From a virus, in the IMG/VR virus record IMGVR_UViG_3300021517_000177, positions 1 through 20,849 of that record: 20,849 nucleotides of DNA; one strand, written 5' to 3'. Below are positions 6,499-14,125 of this stretch, piece after piece; position 1 is the first letter of the stretch; the number at the start of each line of letters is the position of its first letter. Position numbers and translations under genes: made by a program. Below the pieces are notes generated by a model that saw nothing but the letters and a program-made list of their open reading frames with translations, ran no database searches and was not told the origin of the DNA.

Positions 6499-6546
6499 AT
6501 GAGTGAAATATATAATGTGAATATTGAACATGTTAAAAAAGGATAG
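6499..6546 (+). CDS. Possible 15-residue leader peptide before nrdJ
   Basis: A short frame ATG...TAG encodes MSEIYNVNIEHVKKG. TAGGA lies 6 bases upstream of its ATG. Its stop TAG lies inside the AGGATAGGAG signal that serves nrdJ at 6555, so ribosomes finishing it would unload at the nrdJ start. This could be coupling, or chance in an AT-rich gap. Confidence 0.25.
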   Translation: MSEIYNVNIEHVKKG

Positions 6547-6554
6547 GAGAAAAA

Positions 6555-9500
6555 ATGATTAATCGTTTCTATACAAAAGAGTATAATGACCCTTTTTTTG
6601 ATGTTGAGTGGGTGAATCGTGATAGCTCAATAAAAAATTCTGAGGGGTATGTAGTTTTTGAACAAAAAAAAGTGGAGGTACCTTCATATTTTAGCCAATT
6701 AGCGACAGATATATTGGCTTCGAAGTATTTTCGAAAAACTGGATTATACTCTGTTGATAAAAGAGGAGAAACTTCATTTAAGGATGTTATTTTACGTATT
6801 GTTAGAACCATTAAGTGTAGGGGGGTTCAAGAAGGTTATTTTTTAAATAAAGAGGAGGCTGATGTATTTGCCGATGAACTTTCTTATATGCTTGTACATC
6901 AAATAGGAGCTTTTAATTCTCCAGTGTGGTTTAATTGTGGGCTTTGGCATGAGTATAGTATAAAAGGTAATGGAGAAGCGTGGGTGTGGTCGAATCAGGA
7001 TTATGAGCCTAAACGTTTTGAAAATGTGTATGAAAGACCTCAATGTTCTGCTTGTTTTATACAATCTGTTAAAGATGATTTGGGAAGTATATATGATCTT
7101 TTGAAAACTGAATCTATGTTGTTTAAGTTTGGTTCAGGTACAGGATCTAACTTTAGTAATATCAGGGGTAAACAGGAGAAACTATCAGGTGGGGGTATGT
7201 CAAGTGGTTTGATGAGTTTTCTTGAGGTGTTTGACAAGGCCGCGGGGGTTATTAAAAGCGGAGGGGTAACACGTCGTGCCGCAAAGATGGTATGTCTTGA
7301 CATGGATCATCCGGAAATATTAGATTTTATCCAATGGAAAGCAAAAGAGGAGAAAAAGGTTAAAGCATTGATTAATGCTGGTTATTCAGATGATTTCAAT
7401 GGTGAAGCCTACAGAACTGTGTCGGGTCAAAATTCAAATAATTCAGTGAGAATTACTGATGATTTTATGCATGCGGTTCAGAATGGAGAAGATTGGTTTA
7501 CTATTTTTCGTGCAAGTGGAGATAAAGGACCTACTTATAAGGCCGATAAATTATGGTCGGAGATAGCTGAATGTGCTTGGGAATGTGCAGATCCAGGTAT
7601 CCAGTATCATTCTACAATTAATAGGTGGCATACTGTTCCAATAACTGGTCCTATTCGTGCAAGTAACCCATGTGTTACTGGGGATACTTTGGTTGCGACA
7701 TCCAAGGGTTTGCAGCGCATAGATTCAATGTTAGATTCGCAAAGTCAAATTGTAGGTTCAGATGGTGAACTCTACACCATTAAACCAGCCTTTAAAACGG
7801 GGGTAAAACCCGTTTACAAACTTTCTACCAAATCAGGTTTAGAACTGAAGCTCACAGCCGATCACCGCGTTCTTACCAAAAACCGCGGTGATGTTGCAGC
7901 ATGCGAGCTCACCAAAGATGATGTTCTTGTTTTGGGCAAACCTCAATTTGGTACACAAACGATGGATCTCCGTTTGGCTCAATTTCTTGGCCTCATGTTG
8001 GGGGACGGTTGTATTTCTGGTGCACAGCAAACGGCTACCCTGACATTTGGTAGCCGTAATAATGATCTCGCTCAAAGGGTCCACAAAGACTTAAATTCCT
8101 ACCGTGTTGAAAAAGTTTCTGATGGGCGCGCTTTGCAAGATACGGAAGTGCGCCGAATCAAGGCCAAAGAAATCGAGCCTGAAACAAGTTTGAACACAAA
8201 CGAAGAACGGCACGTTTTGAGTATCAATACAAGCGTTCGGTGTGTCGTTGAGCCTTTAATGCGATATGCCATCTTGTACCAAGGTAGCCAGCAAAAAGCA
8301 CTTAAAAATGAGGCTTTTCTACTCAACAAAGAGTCCGTCGCTGCCATTTTAAGAGGTCTTTTCACCGCCAATGGTACCGTAGCCAATTATGGAGACAAAT
8401 ATCAGTATATCTCTCTTGAAAGTGTGTCCTCCACCTTGCTTTCTCAAGTGCAACAAATTTTGTTAGGTTTTGGTATCAAATCGAAAATATACCGCAATCG
8501 TAGAGTTGCAGGTCAAACAATGACTTTTTTACCGGATGGCAAAGGCGGTCGTAAAGAATACCCCATACAACAACTTCACTCTTTGCGCATCAGCCGAAGC
8601 TCTCTTTTGATCTTTGAAAAAGAGATAGGTTTTATGCCAGAAAGCGCAAAAAGTCATGCACTCGCGACTTTGAATCAACAAGTGAGTGTCTATGAAGATC
8701 GTTGGGAAGACAAGGTAGAAAGCCTTACATTGATAGGTGAACACCCCGTCTACGATCTCACAGAACCGGTGACGCATCATTTTGTGGCCAATGGTCTTGT
8801 TGTGCACAACTGTTCGGAGTATATGTTTCTCGATGATACCGCATGCAACCTTGCAAGCTTAAATTTAACGCAGTTTTTGCGAGAAGATGGTTCTTTTAAC
8901 TTAGAAGGCTATCGTCATGCGATTCGTGTTTTCTTTATTGCCCAAGAAATTTTGGTTGATTTTTCTTCCTACCCTACACGTGATATTGCCCGTAATAGTC
9001 ATAATTACAGACCTCTTGGGTTAGGGTATGCCAACCTTGGCACTTTGCTGATGATCCAAGGTATTCCCTACGACAGTGATGCAGGGCGGGCGTGGTGTGG
9101 GGCTTTGACTTCTATTCTCACAGGTCATGCCTACCGTGTGTCTGCAGAAATGGCCGCACGAAAAGGCCCCTTTGCGGGTTATACCGCCAATCGTGAGCCC
9201 TTTTTGCGTGTCATGGGTATGCATCAAGAAGCTGCTCGTGAAATTAATTCTAAAGCTTGCCCCCCTGAGCTTTTCAAAGCGGCTCAGGAGGAATGGGTAT
9301 TGGCAATTGATTTAGGTAAAAAAGTAGGTTTTCGTAATGCTCAGGCGACTGTACTTGCGCCTACAGGCACTATTGGTTTGCTTATGGATTGTGACACAAC
9401 GGGTATTGAACCTGATTTTTCTATTGTGAAGTTTAAGAAACTCGCCGGGGGAGGGTATTTTAAAATTGTCAATCAATCGGTGCCCCAAGCTTTGCGCAAA

Positions 9501-10826
9501 TTGGGGTATTCTGAGCCTCAAGTGCAAGATATCTTGGCCTATGTTTTGGGCACAAACACTTTGCTTGGAGCTCCACATATCAACCGTGCAAGCCTCAAAG
9601 CCAAAGGGCTTACCAACGAAGATCTCGACAAAATTGAAGCGGCCTTGCCCTCATCCTTAGATTTGAGAGGTGCGTTCTCACCTTGGGTGCTTGGCAAAGA
9701 GACCATGGTGCGCTTTGGTTTTGTTGACACCAAACCAGGTTTTGATCTGCTCTCCAACCTTGGGTTTTCAGCTGAACAAATCGAAGAAGCCGGTGATCAT
9801 ATTTCAGGTAACATGACCATTGAAGGTGCACCTCACCTTCGAGGCGAACATTTGCCCGTGTTTGATTGTGCCAATCGATGTGGTAAAAAAGGTCAAAGGT
9901 TTTTGGCGCCCATGTCTCATTTGCGCATGATGGCGGCGGCCCAACAATTTTTGTCGGGGGCCATCAGCAAAACTGTTAATTTACCCAATGATGCCACCGT
10001 TAAAGACATTGAAGACATCTACTACCAAGGTTGGAAACTTGGATTAAAGGCGGTGGCGGTATATAGGGATGGTTGTAAAAATTCACAACCATTATCAACA
10101 AGTGGAGTTCGAAAAGAAGTTCAAAAAAACAATGTGGAGAATCAAGAAGAACTTCCTAAGTGTAGGGAGTCTAATGTGAGCGGCGAAATTGATGAGTTTA
10201 CATCGAATGCATTTAATCATGGGCAAAGGCGTAGATTACCTGAAAAAAGAACAGGTTTTACCCAAGAAGCCCGCGTGGGCGGGCACAAGATTTTCTTGCG
10301 TACAGGCGATTATGCAGAAGGTAAATTGGGCGAAATCTTCATTGACATGCATAAGGAAGGGGCGGCCTTCCGTTCGATGATGAACTGCTTTGCCATGTCT
10401 GTGAGCATTGGCTTGCAACACGGTGTGCCCCTTGAAACCTATGTTGAACAATTTACCTTCACACGCTTTGAGCCCCAAGGTACGGTCGAAGGGCATCCTA
10501 ACATTAAGTTAGCAACTTCGATTGTTGACTATATTTTCAGGGTGCTCGGTGTTGAATACCTACGCCGTTATGACTTGTGCCAAGTGAAATCAGAGAATTC
10601 AAAATTGGAGGAATCAAAAAAACATTATGTACCTCCAGTTATTAAGAAACATATTGGGATACAGGTTGTGGATAATGGTGAGTTGCAAACTAAAAATAGT
10701 TTGAATGATCAATTAGATACTATGATGGGAGATGCCCCTATGTGTGATGTGTGTGGGCACACAACGGTTCGCAATGGTACTTGTTATAGATGTTTGAATT
10801 GTGGAAATTCTATGGGTTGTAGTTAA
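6555..10826 (+). CDS. nrdJ: Class II (B12-dependent) ribonucleoside-diphosphate reductase with intein, 1423 aa
   Basis: Reduces ribonucleotides to deoxyribonucleotides using adenosylcobalamin, supplying dNTPs for phage DNA synthesis in the cytoplasm. Exteins are residues 1-372 and 753-1423, giving a 1043-residue mature enzyme. Seen: QCSACF with C164/C167 and the partner Cys in DDTACNLASLNL (C764), the expected redox pair; the N-P-C-S-E active-site motif (N371, P372, then C753, S754, E755 after splicing), whose Cys should be the thiyl-radical residue; the phosphate loop PTGTIG (936-941); a domain near 1220-1320 (FAMSVSIGLQHGVPLETYVE) typical of the NrdJ C-terminus; and a terminal cysteine cluster (C1397, C1400, C1410, C1413, C1416, C1422) likely to re-reduce the active site or bind zinc. 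AGGAG precedes the start. Composition changes sharply from the intein onward. Confidence 0.93.
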   Translation: MINRFYTKEYNDPFFDVEWVNRDSSIKNSEGYVVFEQKKVEVPSYFSQLATDILASKYFRKTGLYSVDKRGETSFKDVILRIVRTIKCRGVQEGYFLNKEEADVFADELSYMLVHQIGAFNSPVWFNCGLWHEYSIKGNGEAWVWSNQDYEPKRFENVYERPQCSACFIQSVKDDLGSIYDLLKTESMLFKFGSGTGSNFSNIRGKQEKLSGGGMSSGLMSFLEVFDKAAGVIKSGGVTRRAAKMVCLDMDHPEILDFIQWKAKEEKKVKALINAGYSDDFNGEAYRTVSGQNSNNSVRITDDFMHAVQNGEDWFTIFRASGDKGPTYKADKLWSEIAECAWECADPGIQYHSTINRWHTVPITGPIRASNPCVTGDTLVATSKGLQRIDSMLDSQSQIVGSDGELYTIKPAFKTGVKPVYKLSTKSGLELKLTADHRVLTKNRGDVAACELTKDDVLVLGKPQFGTQTMDLRLAQFLGLMLGDGCISGAQQTATLTFGSRNNDLAQRVHKDLNSYRVEKVSDGRALQDTEVRRIKAKEIEPETSLNTNEERHVLSINTSVRCVVEPLMRYAILYQGSQQKALKNEAFLLNKESVAAILRGLFTANGTVANYGDKYQYISLESVSSTLLSQVQQILLGFGIKSKIYRNRRVAGQTMTFLPDGKGGRKEYPIQQLHSLRISRSSLLIFEKEIGFMPESAKSHALATLNQQVSVYEDRWEDKVESLTLIGEHPVYDLTEPVTHHFVANGLVVHNCSEYMFLDDTACNLASLNLTQFLREDGSFNLEGYRHAIRVFFIAQEILVDFSSYPTRDIARNSHNYRPLGLGYANLGTLLMIQGIPYDSDAGRAWCGALTSILTGHAYRVSAEMAARKGPFAGYTANREPFLRVMGMHQEAAREINSKACPPELFKAAQEEWVLAIDLGKKVGFRNAQATVLAPTGTIGLLMDCDTTGIEPDFSIVKFKKLAGGGYFKIVNQSVPQALRKLGYSEPQVQDILAYVLGTNTLLGAPHINRASLKAKGLTNEDLDKIEAALPSSLDLRGAFSPWVLGKETMVRFGFVDTKPGFDLLSNLGFSAEQIEEAGDHISGNMTIEGAPHLRGEHLPVFDCANRCGKKGQRFLAPMSHLRMMAAAQQFLSGAISKTVNLPNDATVKDIEDIYYQGWKLGLKAVAVYRDGCKNSQPLSTSGVRKEVQKNNVENQEELPKCRESNVSGEIDEFTSNAFNHGQRRRLPEKRTGFTQEARVGGHKIFLRTGDYAEGKLGEIFIDMHKEGAAFRSMMNCFAMSVSIGLQHGVPLETYVEQFTFTRFEPQGTVEGHPNIKLATSIVDYIFRVLGVEYLRRYDLCQVKSENSKLEESKKHYVPPVIKKHIGIQVVDNGELQTKNSLNDQLDTMMGDAPMCDVCGHTTVRNGTCYRCLNCGNSMGCS
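7671..8810 (+). other. In-frame intein with LAGLIDADG endonuclease domain, 380 aa
   Basis: Residues 373-752 of the precursor. Splicing blocks: A, CVTGDTLVATSKG, with Cys1 at 373; B, LKLTADHRVLT, with the conserved Thr and His; F/G, VYDLTEPVTHHFVANGLVVHN, ending in the His-Asn pair. The next residue is Cys753, the +1 nucleophile. All residues needed for standard class 1 splicing are present, so it should be active and leave SNP-CSEY. Between the blocks lies a dodecapeptide endonuclease: motif 1 FLGLMLGDGCI with catalytic D484; motif 2 ILRGLFTANGTV, where Asn606 stands at the expected catalytic Asp. The endonuclease may therefore be inactive or impaired. Length is typical of a full-size intein. 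Confidence 0.93.
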
Positions 10827-10843
10827 GGAAAAGGGTTTTGATT

Positions 10844-11728
10844 ATGAATATTGAAGAATGTAAGGGTAGGTATATACCAGTATTAGACCATGGATTTGTT
10901 GCGTTGGTTGATAGTATGGGGGGTGATGAAACTATAGAAAATGCAGCTCGATTGTCATATTTGAGTGAACCGAGAGGAGAGGAGGTACGGAGGAAGTTAA
11001 TACGTTATTTATATGCTCATCAGCATATGTCACCCTTTGAAATGGTGGAACTTGTATTTGATATTGGTCTACCTATTTTTGTCATGAGACAACTTGTAAG
11101 GCATAGAACGGCATCACTTAATGAGGTTTCCGCAAGATACACTCAACTTTCAGATCTATTTTATGTTCCAGAATCTTCGAGAATACAAGCTCAAAGTAAA
11201 ACCAATAAACAAGGTTCTGGTGAAACATTGGAAGAGTATAAAGTAGAACATATTCTCAAAGCTATGCAGGGTTCGAATAATATTGCATATGCAACTTATG
11301 ATACATTACTTGAATTGGGTTTGAGTAGAGAAGTGGCTAGGGTATGTTTACCGGTTTCTGTATATACAAGGGTTATATGGAAAATGGATCTACGTAATTT
11401 ACTTCATATGTTGGGTCTTAGGTGTGAAGAACATGCTCAATGGGAGGTTAGACAATATGCTGATGTGATGGCGGGTTTTGCTAAGATTGTAGCACCGATG
11501 GCGTTTGAAGCTTGGAAAAATTTTACTTATATGGGTATTCGATTGGGAGAGGAGGAATTGGAGATGTTGCATAAGTGTATGACTTTGGGGGGGTATGAGG
11601 ATGAAGCAACAAAGGTTATTGATAGGTTGGATAAAGCTTTGAGTTTGGGTAAGAAGTCTTTTGATATTGATTTCAGTAAGGCTAGATCTAAATGTTTTTA
11701 TGACGAGAAGTATATAAGTGAAAAATGA
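10844..11728 (+). CDS. thyX: Flavin-dependent thymidylate synthase ThyX, 294 aa
   Basis: Methylates dUMP to dTMP with methylenetetrahydrofolate, FAD and NADPH, without producing dihydrofolate. The signature RHRxxSxNExSxRY is complete: RHRTASLNEVSARY (residues 86-99). Other family blocks are HMSPFEMVEL (61-70), a second conserved region DLRNLLHMLGLRCEEHAQWE, and the following QYA helix. The size suits the family (about 220-300). I prefer the ATG at 10844, 8 bases after AAGGG, over a TTG at 10838. It lies 17 bases after nrdJ, an obvious functional pair for making phage dNTPs. The stop overlaps the start of a small membrane protein gene (ATGA). Codon use is AT-rich, unlike the central part of nrdJ. 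Confidence 0.95.
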   Translation: MNIEECKGRYIPVLDHGFVALVDSMGGDETIENAARLSYLSEPRGEEVRRKLIRYLYAHQHMSPFEMVELVFDIGLPIFVMRQLVRHRTASLNEVSARYTQLSDLFYVPESSRIQAQSKTNKQGSGETLEEYKVEHILKAMQGSNNIAYATYDTLLELGLSREVARVCLPVSVYTRVIWKMDLRNLLHMLGLRCEEHAQWEVRQYADVMAGFAKIVAPMAFEAWKNFTYMGIRLGEEELEMLHKCMTLGGYEDEATKVIDRLDKALSLGKKSFDIDFSKARSKCFYDEKYISEK

Positions 11729-11895
11729 CACAAATTTTATGGTTTTTATTTCCAAGGTTGTTACTCTTTATGATATTTTATCATATGGAAAAATTCTTTG
11801 TGGAAGAGGGTATTATACCAGGTGGTAAGTTAGGTATTGTATTATTGGTAGGTTATTGGTTTGTTGTTTATATTGGTATTTTTTATATATGGTAG
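11725..11895 (+). CDS. Small two-helix membrane protein, holin candidate, 56 aa
   Basis: The ATG overlaps the thyX stop (ATGA), and the stop TAG overlaps the AGGAGGT signal of the next gene. Residues 4-19 (ILWFLFPRLLLFMIFY) and 36-56 (LGIVLLVGYWFVVYIGIFYI) are hydrophobic, separated by a charged loop MEKFFVEEGIIPGGK. This is the size and shape of a class II or III holin, and the two genes after it look like cell-wall enzymes. That context makes a lysis role plausible but not proven. There is no clear ribosome binding site of its own, so it probably depends on coupling to thyX. It could also be a small inner-membrane protein of another kind. Confidence 0.5.
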   Translation: MTQILWFLFPRLLLFMIFYHMEKFFVEEGIIPGGKLGIVLLVGYWFVVYIGIFYIW

Positions 11896-11905
11896 GAGGT
11901 GTGTG

Positions 11906-12928
11906 ATGAAACCAATTGGATTAGGAGGATGGGTAGCGTTTGAATCGGCTTTACATCCTGGAGGTAAGGAAAAAGACTTGGAAGTCGCCATTGAGCGAGC
12001 ATACAAGATGGGTATGTCGTGGGTAAGTTTGAGGGGGGGTGCTGGGGGTGCGAATGATGCATCTTTTGATAAACGCACAGTAGAGGCTTGGAAAAATGCA
12101 AAACAGTATGATGGTTCATCTTTTGGGGTTTATGTGTGGATATTTGCATATCCAGGTACAGTGGAGAAAGAGATAAGTGGATATAAGAAGTTTTTGGATT
12201 TAGGGGTTGATGGTGCAATCATTAATGCTGAATTTGAGATAGATACTGATGCTTATACCGAGGAGGAGAAAGTTGACAAGGCAAAAAGACTTGTGGAAGG
12301 TATAAGGAAAGTTGGTTATGATTTTGTAGCTCATGCACCTCCGGATTATAGGGGTAGTGAGTCTCCGGCCAAATATGTGGATGGTAAACCATTTGATGTT
12401 TGGTATACATTCGATGAACTATGTGACATGGTTATGCCCCAAGTTTATGCGTGGGAACATAATGATTCAGGACATCTTTATCATTTGAGTCAGGTGGTCA
12501 GGAGATATAAGAATAGACCACAAGGTGTACAACTGGAGAAAGTACAACCTGTTATGTGTACATATAGACCCAAAACAAGAGGTTTTAGAAAAAACGTTGA
12601 GGGAAGGTATATACCTATCTCCACTCCGAAAATAGATGATGAAGCGAAAGTTGTTGCTCGTGATTTATTGGAAGGCTTGATGCATCCATGGGTACAGACT
12701 TCACAAGCCCCTTCACTTTATTCCCTCGATGCGATAACTTTCATCAATGGTGCTTCAGATGAAGTTGTGGGGGGCGTGGCGACATTGGAAGCGGAGAGGA
12801 GACATTTGCAGGTTTGGAATCAAGTGCGTGCGTGGGATCCGGACAATGTTGAGTGGAGGCCATCTCAAGATGCCCAAGCATTTATCGATCAAGTTCTTTT
12901 TCCTCCACATTCGGAGACTTTGGTGTAG
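11906..12928 (+). CDS. TIM-barrel glycosidase-like protein, possible endolysin, 340 aa
   Basis: The sequence reads like an alternating beta/alpha barrel: an opening strand GLGGWVAF, then MSWVSLRGG, FGVYVWIFAYPG, VDGAIINAEFEID (104-113), YDFVAHAPP, DMVMPQVYAWEHN, VQPVMCTYR, LDAITFINGA. Acidic residues at strand ends, especially E109 and E111, are candidate catalytic groups, as in GH25- or GH18-like barrels. I cannot assign a glycosidase family. There is no cell-wall-binding repeat. I chose ATG 11906 because AGGAGGT (11894-11900) lies 5 bases upstream; an in-frame ATG at 11861 would add a hydrophobic leader but overlaps the membrane-protein gene. Neighbours suggest wall degradation during lysis; a virion-borne hydrolase is an alternative. 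Confidence 0.65.
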   Translation: MKPIGLGGWVAFESALHPGGKEKDLEVAIERAYKMGMSWVSLRGGAGGANDASFDKRTVEAWKNAKQYDGSSFGVYVWIFAYPGTVEKEISGYKKFLDLGVDGAIINAEFEIDTDAYTEEEKVDKAKRLVEGIRKVGYDFVAHAPPDYRGSESPAKYVDGKPFDVWYTFDELCDMVMPQVYAWEHNDSGHLYHLSQVVRRYKNRPQGVQLEKVQPVMCTYRPKTRGFRKNVEGRYIPISTPKIDDEAKVVARDLLEGLMHPWVQTSQAPSLYSLDAITFINGASDEVVGGVATLEAERRHLQVWNQVRAWDPDNVEWRPSQDAQAFIDQVLFPPHSETLV

Positions 12929-12996
12929 AGTTGATACAGAAGAGTTATAAAAGAGTTGAAGTGTGAAGTGAGTGATATTAAAGCAAGTGGAGTTGT

Positions 12997-13024
12997 AAAG
13001 CCCCTATAAAATAAGGGGCTTTTG
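12997..13024 (+). terminator. Intrinsic terminator after the TIM-barrel gene
   Basis: AAAGCCCCT (12997-13005) pairs with AGGGGCTTT (13014-13022), a perfect 9-bp stem with an 8-base AT-rich loop, followed by a short T stretch. The A-run on the left means it could also stop transcription from the other side. It lies only 18 bases before the next start codon, so the downstream gene must rely on read-through or on a promoter inside this gap; I see no clear promoter there. Confidence 0.85.
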
Positions 13025-13039
13025 TATTTGGAGGTTGTG

Positions 13040-13555
13040 ATGAATAGTATAAATTTCCTTTTGGCCGCGACTTTGTCATGGGTGCCGGCGAAAGAAGCCG
13101 ATATGATTCGTAGAACTCAGATAGTGCGTGATGCTTTAGAAGCGGTAAAAGTGGAGGGGCGATTGTTTACGGAGGGCACTGGAGATGTGCAAACGGCTCT
13201 TTTTATGCTGGCAATCGCATCATATGAATCTGGATATCATGTGGGTGTGGATAATGGGCGTATTCGCGGAGACGGAGGTCAATCATGGTGCTTAATGCAA
13301 ATGCGCGTGGGGGCTTATAAAGGGGTCTACGGATGGTATGGGAGAGATTTGGTTGTTGATCGAGTGAAGTGTTTTCGAGCTGGTCTATGGGCTCTTCATC
13401 AGTCATTAAAGGCTTGTAAATACATGAAGGGGTCGGATAAATTTTCGGCGTATGCCCATGGAAAATGTATAAAGAATTCTCGGGCCATGAAAACGCGGTA
13501 CAATCGAGCAGCAAAGTGGATACAGGAGCATGGTGACAAATTGGAGGCGCAATGA
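13040..13555 (+). CDS. Lysozyme/lytic-transglycosylase-fold protein, 171 aa
   Basis: Residues ~55-145 resemble a soluble lytic transglycosylase (SLT-like) fold. MLAIASYESGY carries the likely catalytic E63; QSWCLMQMRVG (81-91) corresponds to the conserved G-LMQ block after the catalytic Glu; FSAYAHGKC matches the region near the C-terminal Y/N-x-G motif. It would cut the glycan strands of peptidoglycan. The N-terminus (MNSINFLLAATLSW) is weakly hydrophobic and could be a short export or anchor signal. The ATG at 13040 follows GGAGGT (13030-13035); an in-frame TTG at 13022 lies in the terminator. It comes after the TIM-barrel gene and overlaps the next gene by 4 bases, so it could be a lysin or a virion enzyme used during entry. 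Confidence 0.7.
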   Translation: MNSINFLLAATLSWVPAKEADMIRRTQIVRDALEAVKVEGRLFTEGTGDVQTALFMLAIASYESGYHVGVDNGRIRGDGGQSWCLMQMRVGAYKGVYGWYGRDLVVDRVKCFRAGLWALHQSLKACKYMKGSDKFSAYAHGKCIKNSRAMKTRYNRAAKWIQEHGDKLEAQ

Positions 13556-14112
13556 GTTACGGTGTTGAAGCGAAAAAATATGTTGTTTGTTCGGGTAGCA
13601 AGAAAACAACATATGTGGAGGGGGATATTGTAAGTGAAATAGAGGCTGATGTTTTGCGGACTCATGGGGGCATTGTGATGCCTTGTGAGTCTCATTTATA
13701 CGGCTATTTGGCATCTGGATATGTGAAATATCATTGGGGTCGCACACAAATTTTTGTAGCTACCCCAAAGATGGTTTGCCCAGTAACTTTGAACTTAAAA
13801 TCATCAGCGTTGGTGCTCAATTGGGTCATGGCAATAGGAGATACTGGAGACCGCAAAGAAATGCGTGGGGGTGTTCAATTATCAGATGATACAAGGGTGT
13901 TACAATCAAGAGTAGGGAATGTTATTTATTCTACAAAGGTAGATTTTGAGAAAAATCTAACAGAAAAGAACTTTGTATCTTTGGGTAACCATTGGGTTTT
14001 ACAAGGTAATGCTAAACTTGCAATGACTCATGATGGTAATATGGGTGTAGCGATGTATGGTTGGGGTCACGGGTTTTATGTGAAGTGGATAGCATTTTGT
14101 CAATCAAAGTAG
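13552..14112 (+). CDS. Hypothetical protein, 186 aa, possibly structural
   Basis: Overlaps the preceding lysozyme-like gene by ATGA. The product is not recognised. It is predicted to be mainly beta-strand, with many short strands (KKYVVCSGS, VKYHWGRTQIFVATP, VLNWVMAIGDTG, MGVAMYGWGHGFYVKWIAF), no membrane segment and three cysteines. Its position between a wall hydrolase and the portal module suggests a minor virion or tail-associated protein. That is inference from place only. Confidence 0.55.
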   Translation: MSYGVEAKKYVVCSGSKKTTYVEGDIVSEIEADVLRTHGGIVMPCESHLYGYLASGYVKYHWGRTQIFVATPKMVCPVTLNLKSSALVLNWVMAIGDTGDRKEMRGGVQLSDDTRVLQSRVGNVIYSTKVDFEKNLTEKNFVSLGNHWVLQGNAKLAMTHDGNMGVAMYGWGHGFYVKWIAFCQSK

Positions 14113-14125
14113 GAGGTAGGAGAAA

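Noticed and set aside
7671-8810. Considered a split intein or an inserted separate homing-endonuclease gene.
   Set aside because: The frame is continuous through both splicing domains and the endonuclease, without stops or an internal gene start; it is an ordinary contiguous intein.
9127-9315. Alternative + strand frames inside nrdJ (also 9466-9660 and 10189-10380).
   Set aside because: They lie wholly within the strongly conserved NrdJ frame and lack start signals.
11861-11905. Longer start for the TIM-barrel gene adding a hydrophobic leader (MLFILVFFIYGRRCV).
   Set aside because: The ATG at 11906 has a near-perfect AGGAGGT, and the upstream stretch is already used by the 56-aa membrane protein in another frame. 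An export signal would be biologically sensible, so this is not excluded.
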